Assembly (NCBI RefSeq): GCF_014672835.1
Contig: NZ_CP060244.1
Span: forward strand, 2,287,001 to 2,351,000
DNA length: 64,000 bases
Source: Entomobacter blattae
GTDB taxonomy: Bacteria > Pseudomonadota > Alphaproteobacteria > Acetobacterales > Acetobacteraceae
Reading direction: 5' to 3'
In this document: in pieces, positions 18,857 to 26,325 of the stretch
Layout: each line of letters starts with the position of its first letter
Position numbering within the stretch: the first letter of the stretch is position 1
Position numbers and translations under genes: made by a program
Notes under the pieces: generated by a model
Told to the model about the DNA's origin: nothing
The model's input: the letters and a program-made list of their open reading frames with translations, nothing else
Database searches by the model: none

Positions 18857-19141
18857 ATGATCGAAAGTTTCAGAAACAAAGCACTCAAACGCTACTGGAC
18901 TAAAGGCGATGAAAAGGGCCTTCGTGCTGACTGGCGGCTTCGTATCAAGATTATTTTAGATGCCATTGAAGTTGCCCATTCCCCAGAAGAGCTTGATATT
19001 ATTGGCTTTGGCTTTCATGCGTTAACGGGAGACAAGAATGGACGTTATGCCATTACAGTCTCAAGAAATTGGCGCATTACATTTGGATGGCATAACTCAG
19101 ATGCCATTGATTTAGATTTGGAGGATTATCATGGTAAATAG
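18857..19141 (+). CDS. higB: HigB/RelE-type toxin (module 1)
   Basis: A 94-aa toxin of the plasmid-maintenance HigB (RelE superfamily) type. It shows the GKRAGRYAI-like core as GDKNGRYAITVSRNWRITFGW near residues 56-76 and ends in DLEDYHGK. HigB toxins cleave mRNA on the ribosome. The toxin gene precedes and overlaps the antitoxin gene (11 bp), the usual HigBA order. It is on the plus strand, against the surrounding phage head genes. Confidence 0.88.
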   Translation: MIESFRNKALKRYWTKGDEKGLRADWRLRIKIILDAIEVAHSPEELDIIGFGFHALTGDKNGRYAITVSRNWRITFGWHNSDAIDLDLEDYHGK

Positions 19142-19457
19142 GCAAAGCCTGAGAGCAAAAAATATAGAACCCACTCCGCCAGCAACATTACTAACAGAAA
19201 TTGTTATTCCTGCCTCTGGATGCAGTAAAACAGAAATTGCAAAACGCCTCGGTGTTTCCAGACAAACGCTTTACGATGTATTGAACAAAAAGAATGCTGT
19301 CAGTCCAGATCTGGCAGCACGTTTGGGTAAACTGTTTGGCAACGGAACAGGATTTTGGATTAGAATGCAGGCTGAATACGATATCTGGAAGGCAGACCAG
19401 AATGTTGATGTTTCCCATATTGAAACTTTGACCATTGAAACTTTGACCGCAGCCTAG
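19131..19457 (+). CDS. higA: HigA-type antitoxin (module 1)
   Basis: A 108-aa XRE-family antitoxin. The helix-turn-helix CSKTEIAKRLGVSRQTLYDVLNKK spans about residues 31-54, followed by the HigA-type GTGFWIRMQAEYDIW segment near 72-86. It neutralises HigB and represses the operon. It ends with a near-repeat (HIETLTIETLTAA), a small in-frame duplication. Confidence 0.88.
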   Translation: MVNRQSLRAKNIEPTPPATLLTEIVIPASGCSKTEIAKRLGVSRQTLYDVLNKKNAVSPDLAARLGKLFGNGTGFWIRMQAEYDIWKADQNVDVSHIETLTIETLTAA

Positions 19458-19458
19458 G

Positions 19459-20025
19459 CTATTCCTCAATGACATAGGTAATCTTGCCAGCCATTTCTCC
19501 GGTATCGAGGAGGGGTTTGTAGAGTTGGTTTCCTGCGCTATTCTTGACGCCACTAAAATCCCCTACGGATCTTTGTGCTGCCTCCTGTTTCATGATTTCA
19601 GAACGTTGCTGGCGGGTAAGTGGGGTATTGTTTTTATTGCGTGTACGTCTGATCCTGTTCCTGATCGTTGAGAGAGCAAGAGGGGTGTAGGAACCGTTAG
19701 CAATCTCACTTTTAATAGCGTTTTGGGTGTTCAGCCCTATTCGCTCCTTAATCTGTTCAGCCTCAGCCTCGTCCCCGGCAAAAACAGCCTTCATCATGGC
19801 AGCAACTAAACTGGCATTGCGTTTGTTGGCAGCCTTTATCCCCTTTTCCATAAACGGGCGCGGTGGAATATTATTGGCTGGGCTCCCATTATTGACAAGA
19901 TAGGCAATACTGGCATTGTTAAGGGGGGATCCTTCCTTATGTTGCCGATCAGCCTTTTCAGCAGGAATACCCACCAAAATACGCTTTTGGGTTAGTTTTT
20001 CAAGTAAATCCATTGGGTTTTTCAC
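19459..20025 (-). CDS. Phage virion morphogenesis protein
   Basis: A 188-aa protein of the HK97 gp10 / virion-morphogenesis type. ASIAYLVNNGSPANNIPPRPFM near residues 38-59 and LYKPLLDTGEMAGKITYVI at the C-terminus are characteristic of these neck/connector proteins. The start is GTG at 20025 or ATG at 20013. It converges with the HigA gene, with one base between them, and sits behind a terminator-RBS module. Confidence 0.75.
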   Translation of the reverse strand: MKNPMDLLEKLTQKRILVGIPAEKADRQHKEGSPLNNASIAYLVNNGSPANNIPPRPFMEKGIKAANKRNASLVAAMMKAVFAGDEAEAEQIKERIGLNTQNAIKSEIANGSYTPLALSTIRNRIRRTRNKNNTPLTRQQRSEIMKQEAAQRSVGDFSGVKNSAGNQLYKPLLDTGEMAGKITYVIEE

Positions 20026-20039
20026 TTTAGCTGCCCCAA

Positions 20040-20062
20040 TAAAAAAGCCCTCCGGAGAGGGG
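20040..20062 (-). terminator. Terminator-RBS module 1
   Basis: Minus-strand hairpin CCCTC-TCCG-GAGGG followed by CTTTTTTATTGGGG, which leads into the ribosome-binding region of the gene starting at 20025. It abuts the 40-bp palindrome on its right. Confidence 0.7.
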
Positions 20063-20102
20063 TATGATATATTACATATTACGTAATATGTAATATATCA
20101 TA
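20063..20102. promoter_or_regulatory. 40-bp perfect palindrome, operator of higBA module 2
   Basis: A perfect palindrome of 40 bp with half-site TATGATATATTACATATTAC, ending 4 bp before the HigB start at 20107. Position and AT-rich symmetry make it the autoregulatory operator of the module; promoter elements must lie within it or the adjacent terminator. Confidence 0.85.
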
Positions 20103-20106
20103 ACTT

Positions 20107-20388
20107 ATGACAATACAGTCCTTCGCCGATAAAGAAACCCAGGCACTTTATGAAACCGACAAAAGCCGCAAATGGAACAGCCTGGCTAAAGTAGCGTTTC
20201 GTAAGCTCTATATGCTTGATGCTGCTGAGCAGGTTGATGATTTACGAGCTCCACCTGGTAATAGACTTGAAAAACTTTCAGGAGACCGCGAAGGACGGTA
20301 TTCCATTCGTATTAACGACCAATTCCGCCTCTGCTTTATCTGGACAGCTAAAGGTGCTGAAAACGTTGAAATTGTTGACTATCATTAA
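20107..20388 (+). CDS. higB: HigB/RelE-type toxin (module 2)
   Basis: A 93-aa HigB-type ribosome-dependent mRNA endonuclease. LRAPPGNRLEKLSGDREGRYSIRINDQFRLCFIW (residues 46-79) is the highly conserved family core. Located directly after the 40-bp palindrome and 10 bp before the antitoxin gene. It differs strongly from the module 1 toxin, so the two modules were acquired separately. Confidence 0.92.
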   Translation: MTIQSFADKETQALYETDKSRKWNSLAKVAFRKLYMLDAAEQVDDLRAPPGNRLEKLSGDREGRYSIRINDQFRLCFIWTAKGAENVEIVDYH

Positions 20389-20398
20389 GGAAAAAACC

Positions 20399-20731
20399 AT
20401 GAACTCTCTTCTGTATGATGTAACACCAGGGGTTCTTCTCAAGGAAGAATTTATGCAGCCCTATAACTTAAGTGCCAATGCTCTGGCAGAGGCTTTAAGT
20501 GTACCTACAAACAGGATTACCTCCATTTTATCCAATAGGCGTAGCATTACTGCTGATACAGCTATAAGGCTGAGTATTTTCTTTAAAACAACACCTGAAT
20601 TCTGGCTTAATCTGCAAAAAATCTATGATCTGAGAACTGAGCGCCTTCAGCATGAAAAGGCAATACGTAACCAAATTACTCCCCTTCAGACTATTCTAGA
20701 AAAACGCTCAATTGTTAAACAGAGCGTTTGA
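20399..20731 (+). CDS. higA: HigA-type antitoxin (module 2)
   Basis: A 110-aa HigA antitoxin from the ATG at 20399. VTPGVLLKEEFMQPYNLSANALAEALSVPTNRI covers residues 8-40 with the XRE helix-turn-helix, and TPEFWLNLQKIYDLR near 70-84 is the family signature. Expected to bind HigB and the upstream palindrome. It converges on the DUF4054 gene at 20764. Confidence 0.92.
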   Translation: MNSLLYDVTPGVLLKEEFMQPYNLSANALAEALSVPTNRITSILSNRRSITADTAIRLSIFFKTTPEFWLNLQKIYDLRTERLQHEKAIRNQITPLQTILEKRSIVKQSV

Positions 20732-20763
20732 TGATTGGCGGCTCTTATTCGTGCTTATTCTCC

Positions 20764-21198
20764 CTAAAACTGCTGGCCTGGCATACCGATGAGGCCAACC
20801 AGCTGCCAGAATTCCTGCCCATAGGTGGTGAGGTTCCAGAACCCCGCATCATCAAGTTTAGACAGGGACGTGTCATAACCCACAGACAGGGCGCCAACCG
20901 ATTTGGAGTTAACAGCCCCAACCGCCATGCCCGGCACGGAACTGACCTGCGTTTTTCCGTCTGCCCCGACCCTGTTCTGCAACTGGGTGTATTTCCACAG
21001 AGCCAGATAATGGGCCAGCATCAGCCCCCTCCCATAATCAGAGAGGTTACGCCACCGAAAGCCATTAATTCGTAAATTGATAATCTTTAGCCGCGCTACA
21101 ATGATTTTAGCAGGATAAGCCTTACTATCCTCAAATTCTGGGAACAGATCCCTGAATTCTGGCTCCGTTAAAGTAGCTTCTTCTAAGGATTGAGTCAT
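20764..21198 (-). CDS. DUF4054 phage head-tail connector protein
   Basis: A 144-aa protein from the ATG at 21198 (MTQSLEEATL). LTEPEFRDLFPEFEDSKAYP near residues 9-28, RGLMLAHYLALW near 55 and the C-terminal WNLTTYGQEFWQLVGLIGMPG are typical of DUF4054 proteins, found after the major capsid gene in contractile phages. Longer in-frame starts to 21417 run through the mazE gene and are rejected. Confidence 0.8.
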   Translation of the reverse strand: MTQSLEEATLTEPEFRDLFPEFEDSKAYPAKIIVARLKIINLRINGFRWRNLSDYGRGLMLAHYLALWKYTQLQNRVGADGKTQVSSVPGMAVGAVNSKSVGALSVGYDTSLSKLDDAGFWNLTTYGQEFWQLVGLIGMPGQQF

Positions 21199-21238
21199 AA
21201 AAACTCCAGTAAGAGGCTTGATAATTTTTATTAATGTT

Positions 21239-21251
21239 TCTACATTGTAGA
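21239..21251. promoter_or_regulatory. Palindrome upstream of mazEF
   Basis: TCTACA-T-TGTAGA, perfect 6-bp arms, 19 bp before the MazE start. Likely the MazE(F) operator. Confidence 0.5.
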
Positions 21252-21270
21252 TACAAAAAAGGAGTAAAAA

Positions 21271-21513
21271 ATGGAAACCAGTATTAAAAAATGGGGAAAC
21301 AGCACTGCTATTCGTATCCCCTCTGCTCTTATTAAAGAAAGCGGGATGAAGATTGACCAAGCTGTGGATGTGCAAGTCAAAGACGATACCATCATCATCA
21401 AACCCATTAAGAAGCAAAAATATGCTCTTGATAGCCTTCTAAGTGGTATAACAGAAGATAATCGCCACAATGAAGTTGAAAGCTTTGGCCCAGTTGGAAA
21501 TGAAGAATGGTAA
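21271..21513 (+). CDS. mazE: MazE-type antitoxin
   Basis: An 80-aa AbrB/MazE-fold antitoxin. METSIKKWGNSTAIRIPSALI is the swapped-hairpin DNA-binding domain (residues 1-45), followed by a flexible acidic tail that wraps the toxin. Overlaps mazF by 7 bp. Has an AAAGGAG Shine-Dalgarno. Confidence 0.93.
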   Translation: METSIKKWGNSTAIRIPSALIKESGMKIDQAVDVQVKDDTIIIKPIKKQKYALDSLLSGITEDNRHNEVESFGPVGNEEW

Positions 21514-21833
21514 AATCCTATATCCCAGAATGTGGAGATATTATCTGGATTTCCTTTGATCCCAGTAAAGGACATGAACAACAAAAGCGAAGACCAGCTC
21601 TTGTACTTAGCCCTAAGCGCTATAACCAGAAAACCAATCTTTTGCTCTGCTGTCCTATTACCAGTAGAATCAAAGGATACCCTTTTGAAGTATTACTAGA
21701 CAAACAAAATGCCATTCTCGCTGATCAGGTAAAAAGCTTTGATTGGAAAGCACGCAATGCAGAGTTTAAGGCTAAAGCCCCAATGAATAGTATTGATGAG
21801 ACCAAAGAAAAACTCCTTACGCTCTTATCCTAA
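21507..21833 (+). CDS. mazF: MazF-type endoribonuclease toxin
   Basis: A 108-aa PemK/MazF toxin that cleaves mRNA at short sequence motifs. PECGDIIWISFDPSKGHEQQKRRPALVLSP near residues 7-36 is the family signature, then CCPITS near 48 with the conserved Thr/Ser. Full length with an intact active-site pattern. Third toxin-antitoxin module on the plus strand inside the minus-strand head operon. Confidence 0.93.
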   Translation: MVKSYIPECGDIIWISFDPSKGHEQQKRRPALVLSPKRYNQKTNLLLCCPITSRIKGYPFEVLLDKQNAILADQVKSFDWKARNAEFKAKAPMNSIDETKEKLLTLLS

Positions 21834-21851
21834 TATTTTGCCTTGATCTTC

Positions 21852-22073
21852 TCAGGCTTCTTTCTTCTCAGCTTTTGGTTCGGAAGTAATGGTCTTTAGT
21901 GTCTGAGCTGATGATGGAGATTGTTGTTTTTTGCTCCGCGCCTCAAGCTGTTGGTTGAGATAAAGGGGAACATCGCTTTCCTCCATATGCACCAGCCCCA
22001 CCCTGTAGGATTTGGTGGTTCCGTCAGGGCGGGTAACCAGAGTGGCGGTTTCAAGTTGCATGAGAATGCTCAT
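21852..22073 (-). CDS. Small phage structural-region protein
   Basis: A 73-aa hypothetical with a Lys/Glu/Ser-rich, probably disordered C-terminal half (EARSKKQQSPSSAQ). It overlaps the stop of the 110-aa gene upstream by 4 bp (ATGA), so it belongs to the head operon. No family recognised. Confidence 0.6.
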   Translation of the reverse strand: MSILMQLETATLVTRPDGTTKSYRVGLVHMEESDVPLYLNQQLEARSKKQQSPSSAQTLKTITSEPKAEKKEA

Positions 22074-22402
22074 TTTTTACCCCCCCTTTGGCCCTTATTC
22101 CCCAATGGAGGTTCTTGATTATCTCCCGCCTCTCCTTCTGTACCACCATCGTCACCATCAGGCTGAGGTGGGTCTTCAGAAAGCGGTGGAGGGTCTCCAC
22201 TGTCAAGGTTTGGCGGATTATTGTCAGGGGCCGGATCAAGTTTTTTTCGTTGAGGAACAGGAACTTCTACCTTATCGACAAACGCCATGAGATAGCTGTT
22301 TTTCTCATCCTCTCTAGCAATTTCACACCAGCCCTGGGCATAATGCACCCGTTCCCCATTACCCCTTGTGAGGGTAACAGGGCTTCTCATGTAAACACGC
22401 AT
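22070..22402 (-). CDS. Hypothetical phage protein following capsid gene
   Basis: A 110-aa protein. The first ~50 residues look folded (VTLTRGNGERVHYAQGWCEI), and the rest is a Pro/Asp/Gly-rich acidic linker (GDPPPLSEDPPQPDGDDGG) ending in a basic tail. One base separates it from the major capsid stop. Probably a minor head protein. Confidence 0.6.
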   Translation of the reverse strand: MRVYMRSPVTLTRGNGERVHYAQGWCEIAREDEKNSYLMAFVDKVEVPVPQRKKLDPAPDNNPPNLDSGDPPPLSEDPPQPDGDDGGTEGEAGDNQEPPLGNKGQRGGKK

Positions 22403-22403
22403 A

Positions 22404-23450
22404 TCAGGTCCCCTTCATGACACCGTTATAATCGGTAAACGCCCCAAGTGAACCAGTATCAACCGTGTCCATATAGGCCATGGTTTCAGGGTAGACAAAC
22501 TCAACACCCCCCATTAACCCATAATAAGCAGCCCTGAACCAGACCAGATCCTGCAGCATGGGGCTACGCTGCAAAGGCACAACAGGAATACGCACAATAT
22601 CAGGACGCTGCGTATAGGCCACCATACGTTTCTTACGTTGCCCATTAACAGCAGGGCCTGCATTCTCCAACCATTTCACAGAACGGATTTCGAGTGGTCG
22701 GCCTGTTTCTGTAGCCGTAATGCAATTCCGTGAAATATATTCCAGAACGTTGGAGTTGCCAGCCTGTGAGTTCAGCCGACCCGACAGGGCTGAAAAATCA
22801 CTCGGGGACATCAGCACCTTGGTAGGAATGGCCGCATAACCACTGTTTTTCCAGGCCCGGTTCAGCAAGCTATTGAAGTCTGAAAGGATACTCTCCACCG
22901 GCACTGTTCCATCCGTAAACGATACCGTCGCGTTGCCAGTAGAAATATTTCCGTTAGTCAGCAAACCTTTGGTATTAACCGATGGATCACCAATATAAAC
23001 CAGCCTGTCCATATCCATATTATATTTCAGACGGATCGCCTCAAACTTGGCTTCATCAATAGGCTGGCCCGTAGTCAGAGATTTTTCCAGTTCCCGCACC
23101 GTATATTGCAAGGTCTGACCCCAGAAATGAAGAGGATTTTCAACCTTGTTCTGATCAAGATTCACCGCACCAATGGAGGTGGTTTCATCCTTGATCCAGC
23201 TGATACCAGGCTGCATGGCACTGGAAAGAGAGCCAATATTGGTCTGGATAAACGAACTTACGTCATTACCCAGAGAAACGTCCTCGCGCAAGTCAATATC
23301 TCTCTGCCAACTGGTCGCCATGAGTGGCATATACAGTTTCTGGTCTAACCGCTCTAGCTGGCTAATGAAAAAATTGCCCGCTGCATCTCTTATAGCATCC
23401 TGACGGGTGCGAAGGGGAGAGCTGTTCTGCCCTAAAAATAAACTGGTCAT
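22404..23450 (-). CDS. Major capsid protein (DUF2184-type)
   Basis: A 348-aa protein of the DUF2184 / HK97-fold major capsid family of contractile phages. ISQLERLDQKLYMPL near residues 29-43 and the later KVLMSPSDFSALSGRLN near 213-229 and ELEKSLTTGQPIDEAKFEAIRLKYN region are family-like. It sits after the DUF2213 and cement-protein genes in the standard order. No truncation is visible. Confidence 0.8.
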   Translation of the reverse strand: MTSLFLGQNSSPLRTRQDAIRDAAGNFFISQLERLDQKLYMPLMATSWQRDIDLREDVSLGNDVSSFIQTNIGSLSSAMQPGISWIKDETTSIGAVNLDQNKVENPLHFWGQTLQYTVRELEKSLTTGQPIDEAKFEAIRLKYNMDMDRLVYIGDPSVNTKGLLTNGNISTGNATVSFTDGTVPVESILSDFNSLLNRAWKNSGYAAIPTKVLMSPSDFSALSGRLNSQAGNSNVLEYISRNCITATETGRPLEIRSVKWLENAGPAVNGQRKKRMVAYTQRPDIVRIPVVPLQRSPMLQDLVWFRAAYYGLMGGVEFVYPETMAYMDTVDTGSLGAFTDYNGVMKGT

Positions 23451-23464
23451 TCTATACCCTTCCC

Positions 23465-23983
23465 TTAAATATTATATTCGATGCAGGCAATGCCGTTGGC
23501 ATCGGGGCTGCCTGAGAAAAATGCCTTTGAGAGCGCAATGGTATTGCTGCCATCCGCTGCGGCTTCAATGCCACCAATTTTGAGCGCTGATGTTGCCCCC
23601 GCAATGCGAACAAACACCTGCCCACCCCCTGCTGGAGTGCCAGAGCCTTGAGTTTCTACGAGAATAAACCCACGCCTAAGTACGTCTTTTACAAGCGAAC
23701 GCAGGCTTACAGCATCGCCTGCTTGGGCGTTAACATCCACAGCATCACCAGGATAGGCACTGACCAGAAAACCAAGAAGATCAGCCTCTGTTTCTCCACC
23801 TGAAAAGGGAACAATTTTTTGGGCATCAACCGTAGACCGCTTAACGGGCATACCCATTTCATAGGCAAGCCATACTGAGCGATCAGTTAAATCCAACGTA
23901 TAAGGCAATGTGGTCTGGTCATGAACGCCACGGGCAAGCTGGCCCGGGCGGCCGTAGGGAATTTGGGATACGAGCGCAACCAT
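23465..23983 (-). CDS. Phage capsid cement/decoration protein
   Basis: A 172-aa protein that starts by listing MVALVSQIPYGRPGQLARGVH and contains beta-rich Gly/Ala sequence (ETQGSGTPAGGGQVFVRI). Proteins of this type (structural cement, gp24-like) are encoded between DUF2213 and the DUF2184 capsid gene. Its ATG overlaps the upstream stop at 23983. Confidence 0.7.
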   Translation of the reverse strand: MVALVSQIPYGRPGQLARGVHDQTTLPYTLDLTDRSVWLAYEMGMPVKRSTVDAQKIVPFSGGETEADLLGFLVSAYPGDAVDVNAQAGDAVSLRSLVKDVLRRGFILVETQGSGTPAGGGQVFVRIAGATSALKIGGIEAAADGSNTIALSKAFFSGSPDANGIACIEYNI

Positions 23984-25530
23984 CAGGCCTGCCCTCCTCT
24001 GCTATAATGTTCACGAAACAGTTTATTGAGTTGTGATGGGGTTTTGGTCTGGTTATCCACCAGAACGTGACCAGAAATGGAATCATGCACGGCGGATTTG
24101 TTATTGAGGGCGATCTGTGCAGAAATCGCCATACGGGCCAATCTGCCTGCCTCCCTGAACCCCAGCTTGTTAGTGGTAAAACTGCGGTACCCATTATCCC
24201 TGAATACAGAGGATAAATACGGCCGTAATTTGGCAGCATCAATCACCCGGCACCGCAACATGTGCAGGTTACGGAGTGCGCTTTTAATCGTGCCTGCTGA
24301 ATCCGTAATGCTGGAGAGGTTAATTTTGTTGTCAATAAGGACAGCACTCGCCGCTGTGTGACGAATAATTCCCCCCACAGTCGTTAAAGCACTATCTTTC
24401 GTGCTGATCTTATCCCTGTCTTTTTCCTCAACCACCCCCTCTTCAACCGCTTCATCAGCAATATCAGACATATCCACGTCATCCGGCATATCGTCATCAG
24501 ATGAGGTGATTTCTGGCGCTTCGGTTAGCTCCAAAGGGGCAGACTCGTCGATTGCAGGGGCAGATGCGCCCTGCTTTCCTACCAAAGCCTGGAGCAGGGA
24601 AATGATTTGTTCAAACTGCTCGGCTTTCATTTCGGTTTTGGCAGCAGCTGCCTCGCCGGCCTGTCGGGCAACAGCTTCAGGAGAAGCCTCATCCTGTTGG
24701 GGAATAACAGGAGGGATCGGCTCTGCTGCGCGTTCAGCCCCATTGATATTAACAGTTACAGAAGCTGGTGCATCATCACCATCTAGCTCGTCCTGGAGTT
24801 TCTGCAATTCCTGCATGCCAGCAGTACTGTTATTGCTTTTGAGATAGGATAGAGCGCGTTCAACAAACCCTCTGCGCCGATCCTTTCTGGTTAATGTTGG
24901 TGTCATTGGTTTTCTGTCTCCAATTTTAAGGGAAGGCCCGCCCCGTGGATTATCCACCAGGGCGATATGGTTGCCGATAATATCCACCTGCCTGAATGTT
25001 GTTTCGTTTACAGGCACCCATTGGGCACTGTAGCCAATGGAGATATAACCGGCCTTACCATCTGCTATGGCAGCAATAGCTTCAGCATCACGCACCACCA
25101 AGTCAGCCATCAGGAACGAGGATTTCTCTCCCTCGCCACGGCGGATATTCGTTGCAGAACCACGAGAGTTTTGCTGATAATTGGCAGGGATTACATCATC
25201 AGTCGCAGGATGGCCCAGGGTAATGGGGGCAGTGTTTAACGAGGCGATGGTTACCTCATTAAACAAATCCCCCTCTTCCCTGACAGCAGTAATTTGCTGC
25301 ATGGGGGCAAGGCCATATTTCTGCATCAGGGGAACAACTTCTACCCCTCGGTATGTCATAGGCTCAAGTGACGCAATAGGAACACCCAGACACAGCAGTG
25401 AGCCATCAGGTAGGACTTTACGATGATCGCTCAGGGAATAGGCGATAAAAAACGTACCCGCTTCTGTTTTTTCATCAGAAACAAAGGTGCGTATTCCTGC
25501 ATCTTCTACAGGAGCGGTTATATTATTCAT
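23983..25530 (-). CDS. DUF2213 prohead protease/scaffold protein
   Basis: A 515-aa DUF2213 protein. The N-terminal protease-like half has APITLGHPA near residue 100, ADGKAGYISIGY near 155 and DIIGNHIALVDNPRGGP near 180-197; the C-terminal half is acidic, Ala/Glu-rich and coiled (about 250-370), as expected for a scaffold. It processes or shapes the prohead. The start overlaps the stop of the head-morphogenesis fragment (ATGA). Confidence 0.82.
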   Translation of the reverse strand: MNNITAPVEDAGIRTFVSDEKTEAGTFFIAYSLSDHRKVLPDGSLLCLGVPIASLEPMTYRGVEVVPLMQKYGLAPMQQITAVREEGDLFNEVTIASLNTAPITLGHPATDDVIPANYQQNSRGSATNIRRGEGEKSSFLMADLVVRDAEAIAAIADGKAGYISIGYSAQWVPVNETTFRQVDIIGNHIALVDNPRGGPSLKIGDRKPMTPTLTRKDRRRGFVERALSYLKSNNSTAGMQELQKLQDELDGDDAPASVTVNINGAERAAEPIPPVIPQQDEASPEAVARQAGEAAAAKTEMKAEQFEQIISLLQALVGKQGASAPAIDESAPLELTEAPEITSSDDDMPDDVDMSDIADEAVEEGVVEEKDRDKISTKDSALTTVGGIIRHTAASAVLIDNKINLSSITDSAGTIKSALRNLHMLRCRVIDAAKLRPYLSSVFRDNGYRSFTTNKLGFREAGRLARMAISAQIALNNKSAVHDSISGHVLVDNQTKTPSQLNKLFREHYSRGGQA

Positions 25531-25714
25531 CTTTCATAGTGGCTCCTTTTCAGGATAGGTTCGTGCCAGCACCGGCAATTATAAATCTGTCCAGGCAACA
25601 GCGGTTCGCCCTCAACAACAGGCGGCTTGGTATACTCACACACCACCCCATCCATCGCCCTTTGCCTGGGAACACCGCTTCCCGCCCATGTCTTGCGCCA
25701 TGAAAACTACAAAA
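25527..25714 (-). pseudogene. Phage head morphogenesis protein, C-terminal remnant
   Basis: A minus-strand frame without a start reads KTWAGSGVPRQRAMDGVVC, then PPVVEGEPLLPGQIYNCRCW and a stop overlapping the DUF2213 ATG. This is the C-terminus of an SPP1 gp7 / Mu F-like minor head protein. All sequence 5' of it, and the portal and terminase genes expected before it, are missing; the frame closes near 25714, where the exonuclease remnant begins on the other strand. Confidence 0.75.
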
Positions 25715-25719
25715 CATAA

Positions 25720-26325
25720 ATCGCCCAAAATGAGCGTGACAAAATCATTGAGGCAGGGCTTATTCCAATACTGGCCAAAGATTATGAAAATCTGGTTGAA
25801 TGTGCGGAAGCTTTCAAGAACAACCTTGAACATTTCAATATGAAAGATGCGCTCGAAAATGGTCATTCCGAGGCAACGGTGATCTGGAAAGAGAAGGATA
25901 TCTATTGTCGGGCACGAGTGGATTTCCTTCCGGAAAGCCCTAAAGGCATCCCAATAGATTTGAAATTTACATCTCTTTCCGCCGCCCCCCTTGCCTTCTC
26001 AAGAACAATCCAGAAGGAATACGCCACACAGGCAGCTTTTTATCTAAGGGGATTACGAGCTTTGGGAGAAAAGCCTAAAGGCTTCAGGTTCATCGTTACA
26101 GAAACCTACGCCCCCTACTGCACCTCGGTGTTTGAGTGTGCTCCCTCGCTTATGGAATATGCCGATGCCCTGATTGAGGAAGGCATCCAACGGTGGAGGA
26201 AAGCCATCAAAACCAACAAATTACCCTCCTATCCCAATACGGTCTGCTCTGTTGAGGCAACGCCCTGGATGATGGCTGAAGCTGAAGAGAAGCGGTTTAT
26301 ATACAAAGAAGGATTTGCCGCATGA
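25720..26325 (+). pseudogene. Phage PDDEXK exonuclease, N-terminally truncated
   Basis: Homology-like sequence opens directly after a TAA at 25717 with IAQNERDKIIEAGLIPIL and runs in frame through the first ATG at 25840 (161 aa if used). The core CRARVDFLPE and IDLKFT near residues 20-50 of the ATG form supplies the D and D-x-K of an RecE/YqaJ-type nuclease. About a third of the usual protein is lost. If the ATG form is made it keeps the catalytic motif but not the N-terminal lobe. It overlaps the ATPase start by 4 bp. Confidence 0.7.

Noticed and set aside
21199-21417. Longer start for the DUF4054 protein
   Set aside because: The extension reads backwards through mazE and its operator; MTQSLEEATL matches the family start.
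24401-24847. 148-codon plus-strand frame, Ser/Ala-rich
   Set aside because: Shadow of the Ala/Glu-rich scaffold part of the DUF2213 gene.
25636-25866. 76-codon minus-strand frame at the deletion junction
   Set aside because: Spans the antisense of the exonuclease remnant; the real minus-strand frame there is the head-morphogenesis C-terminus in another register.
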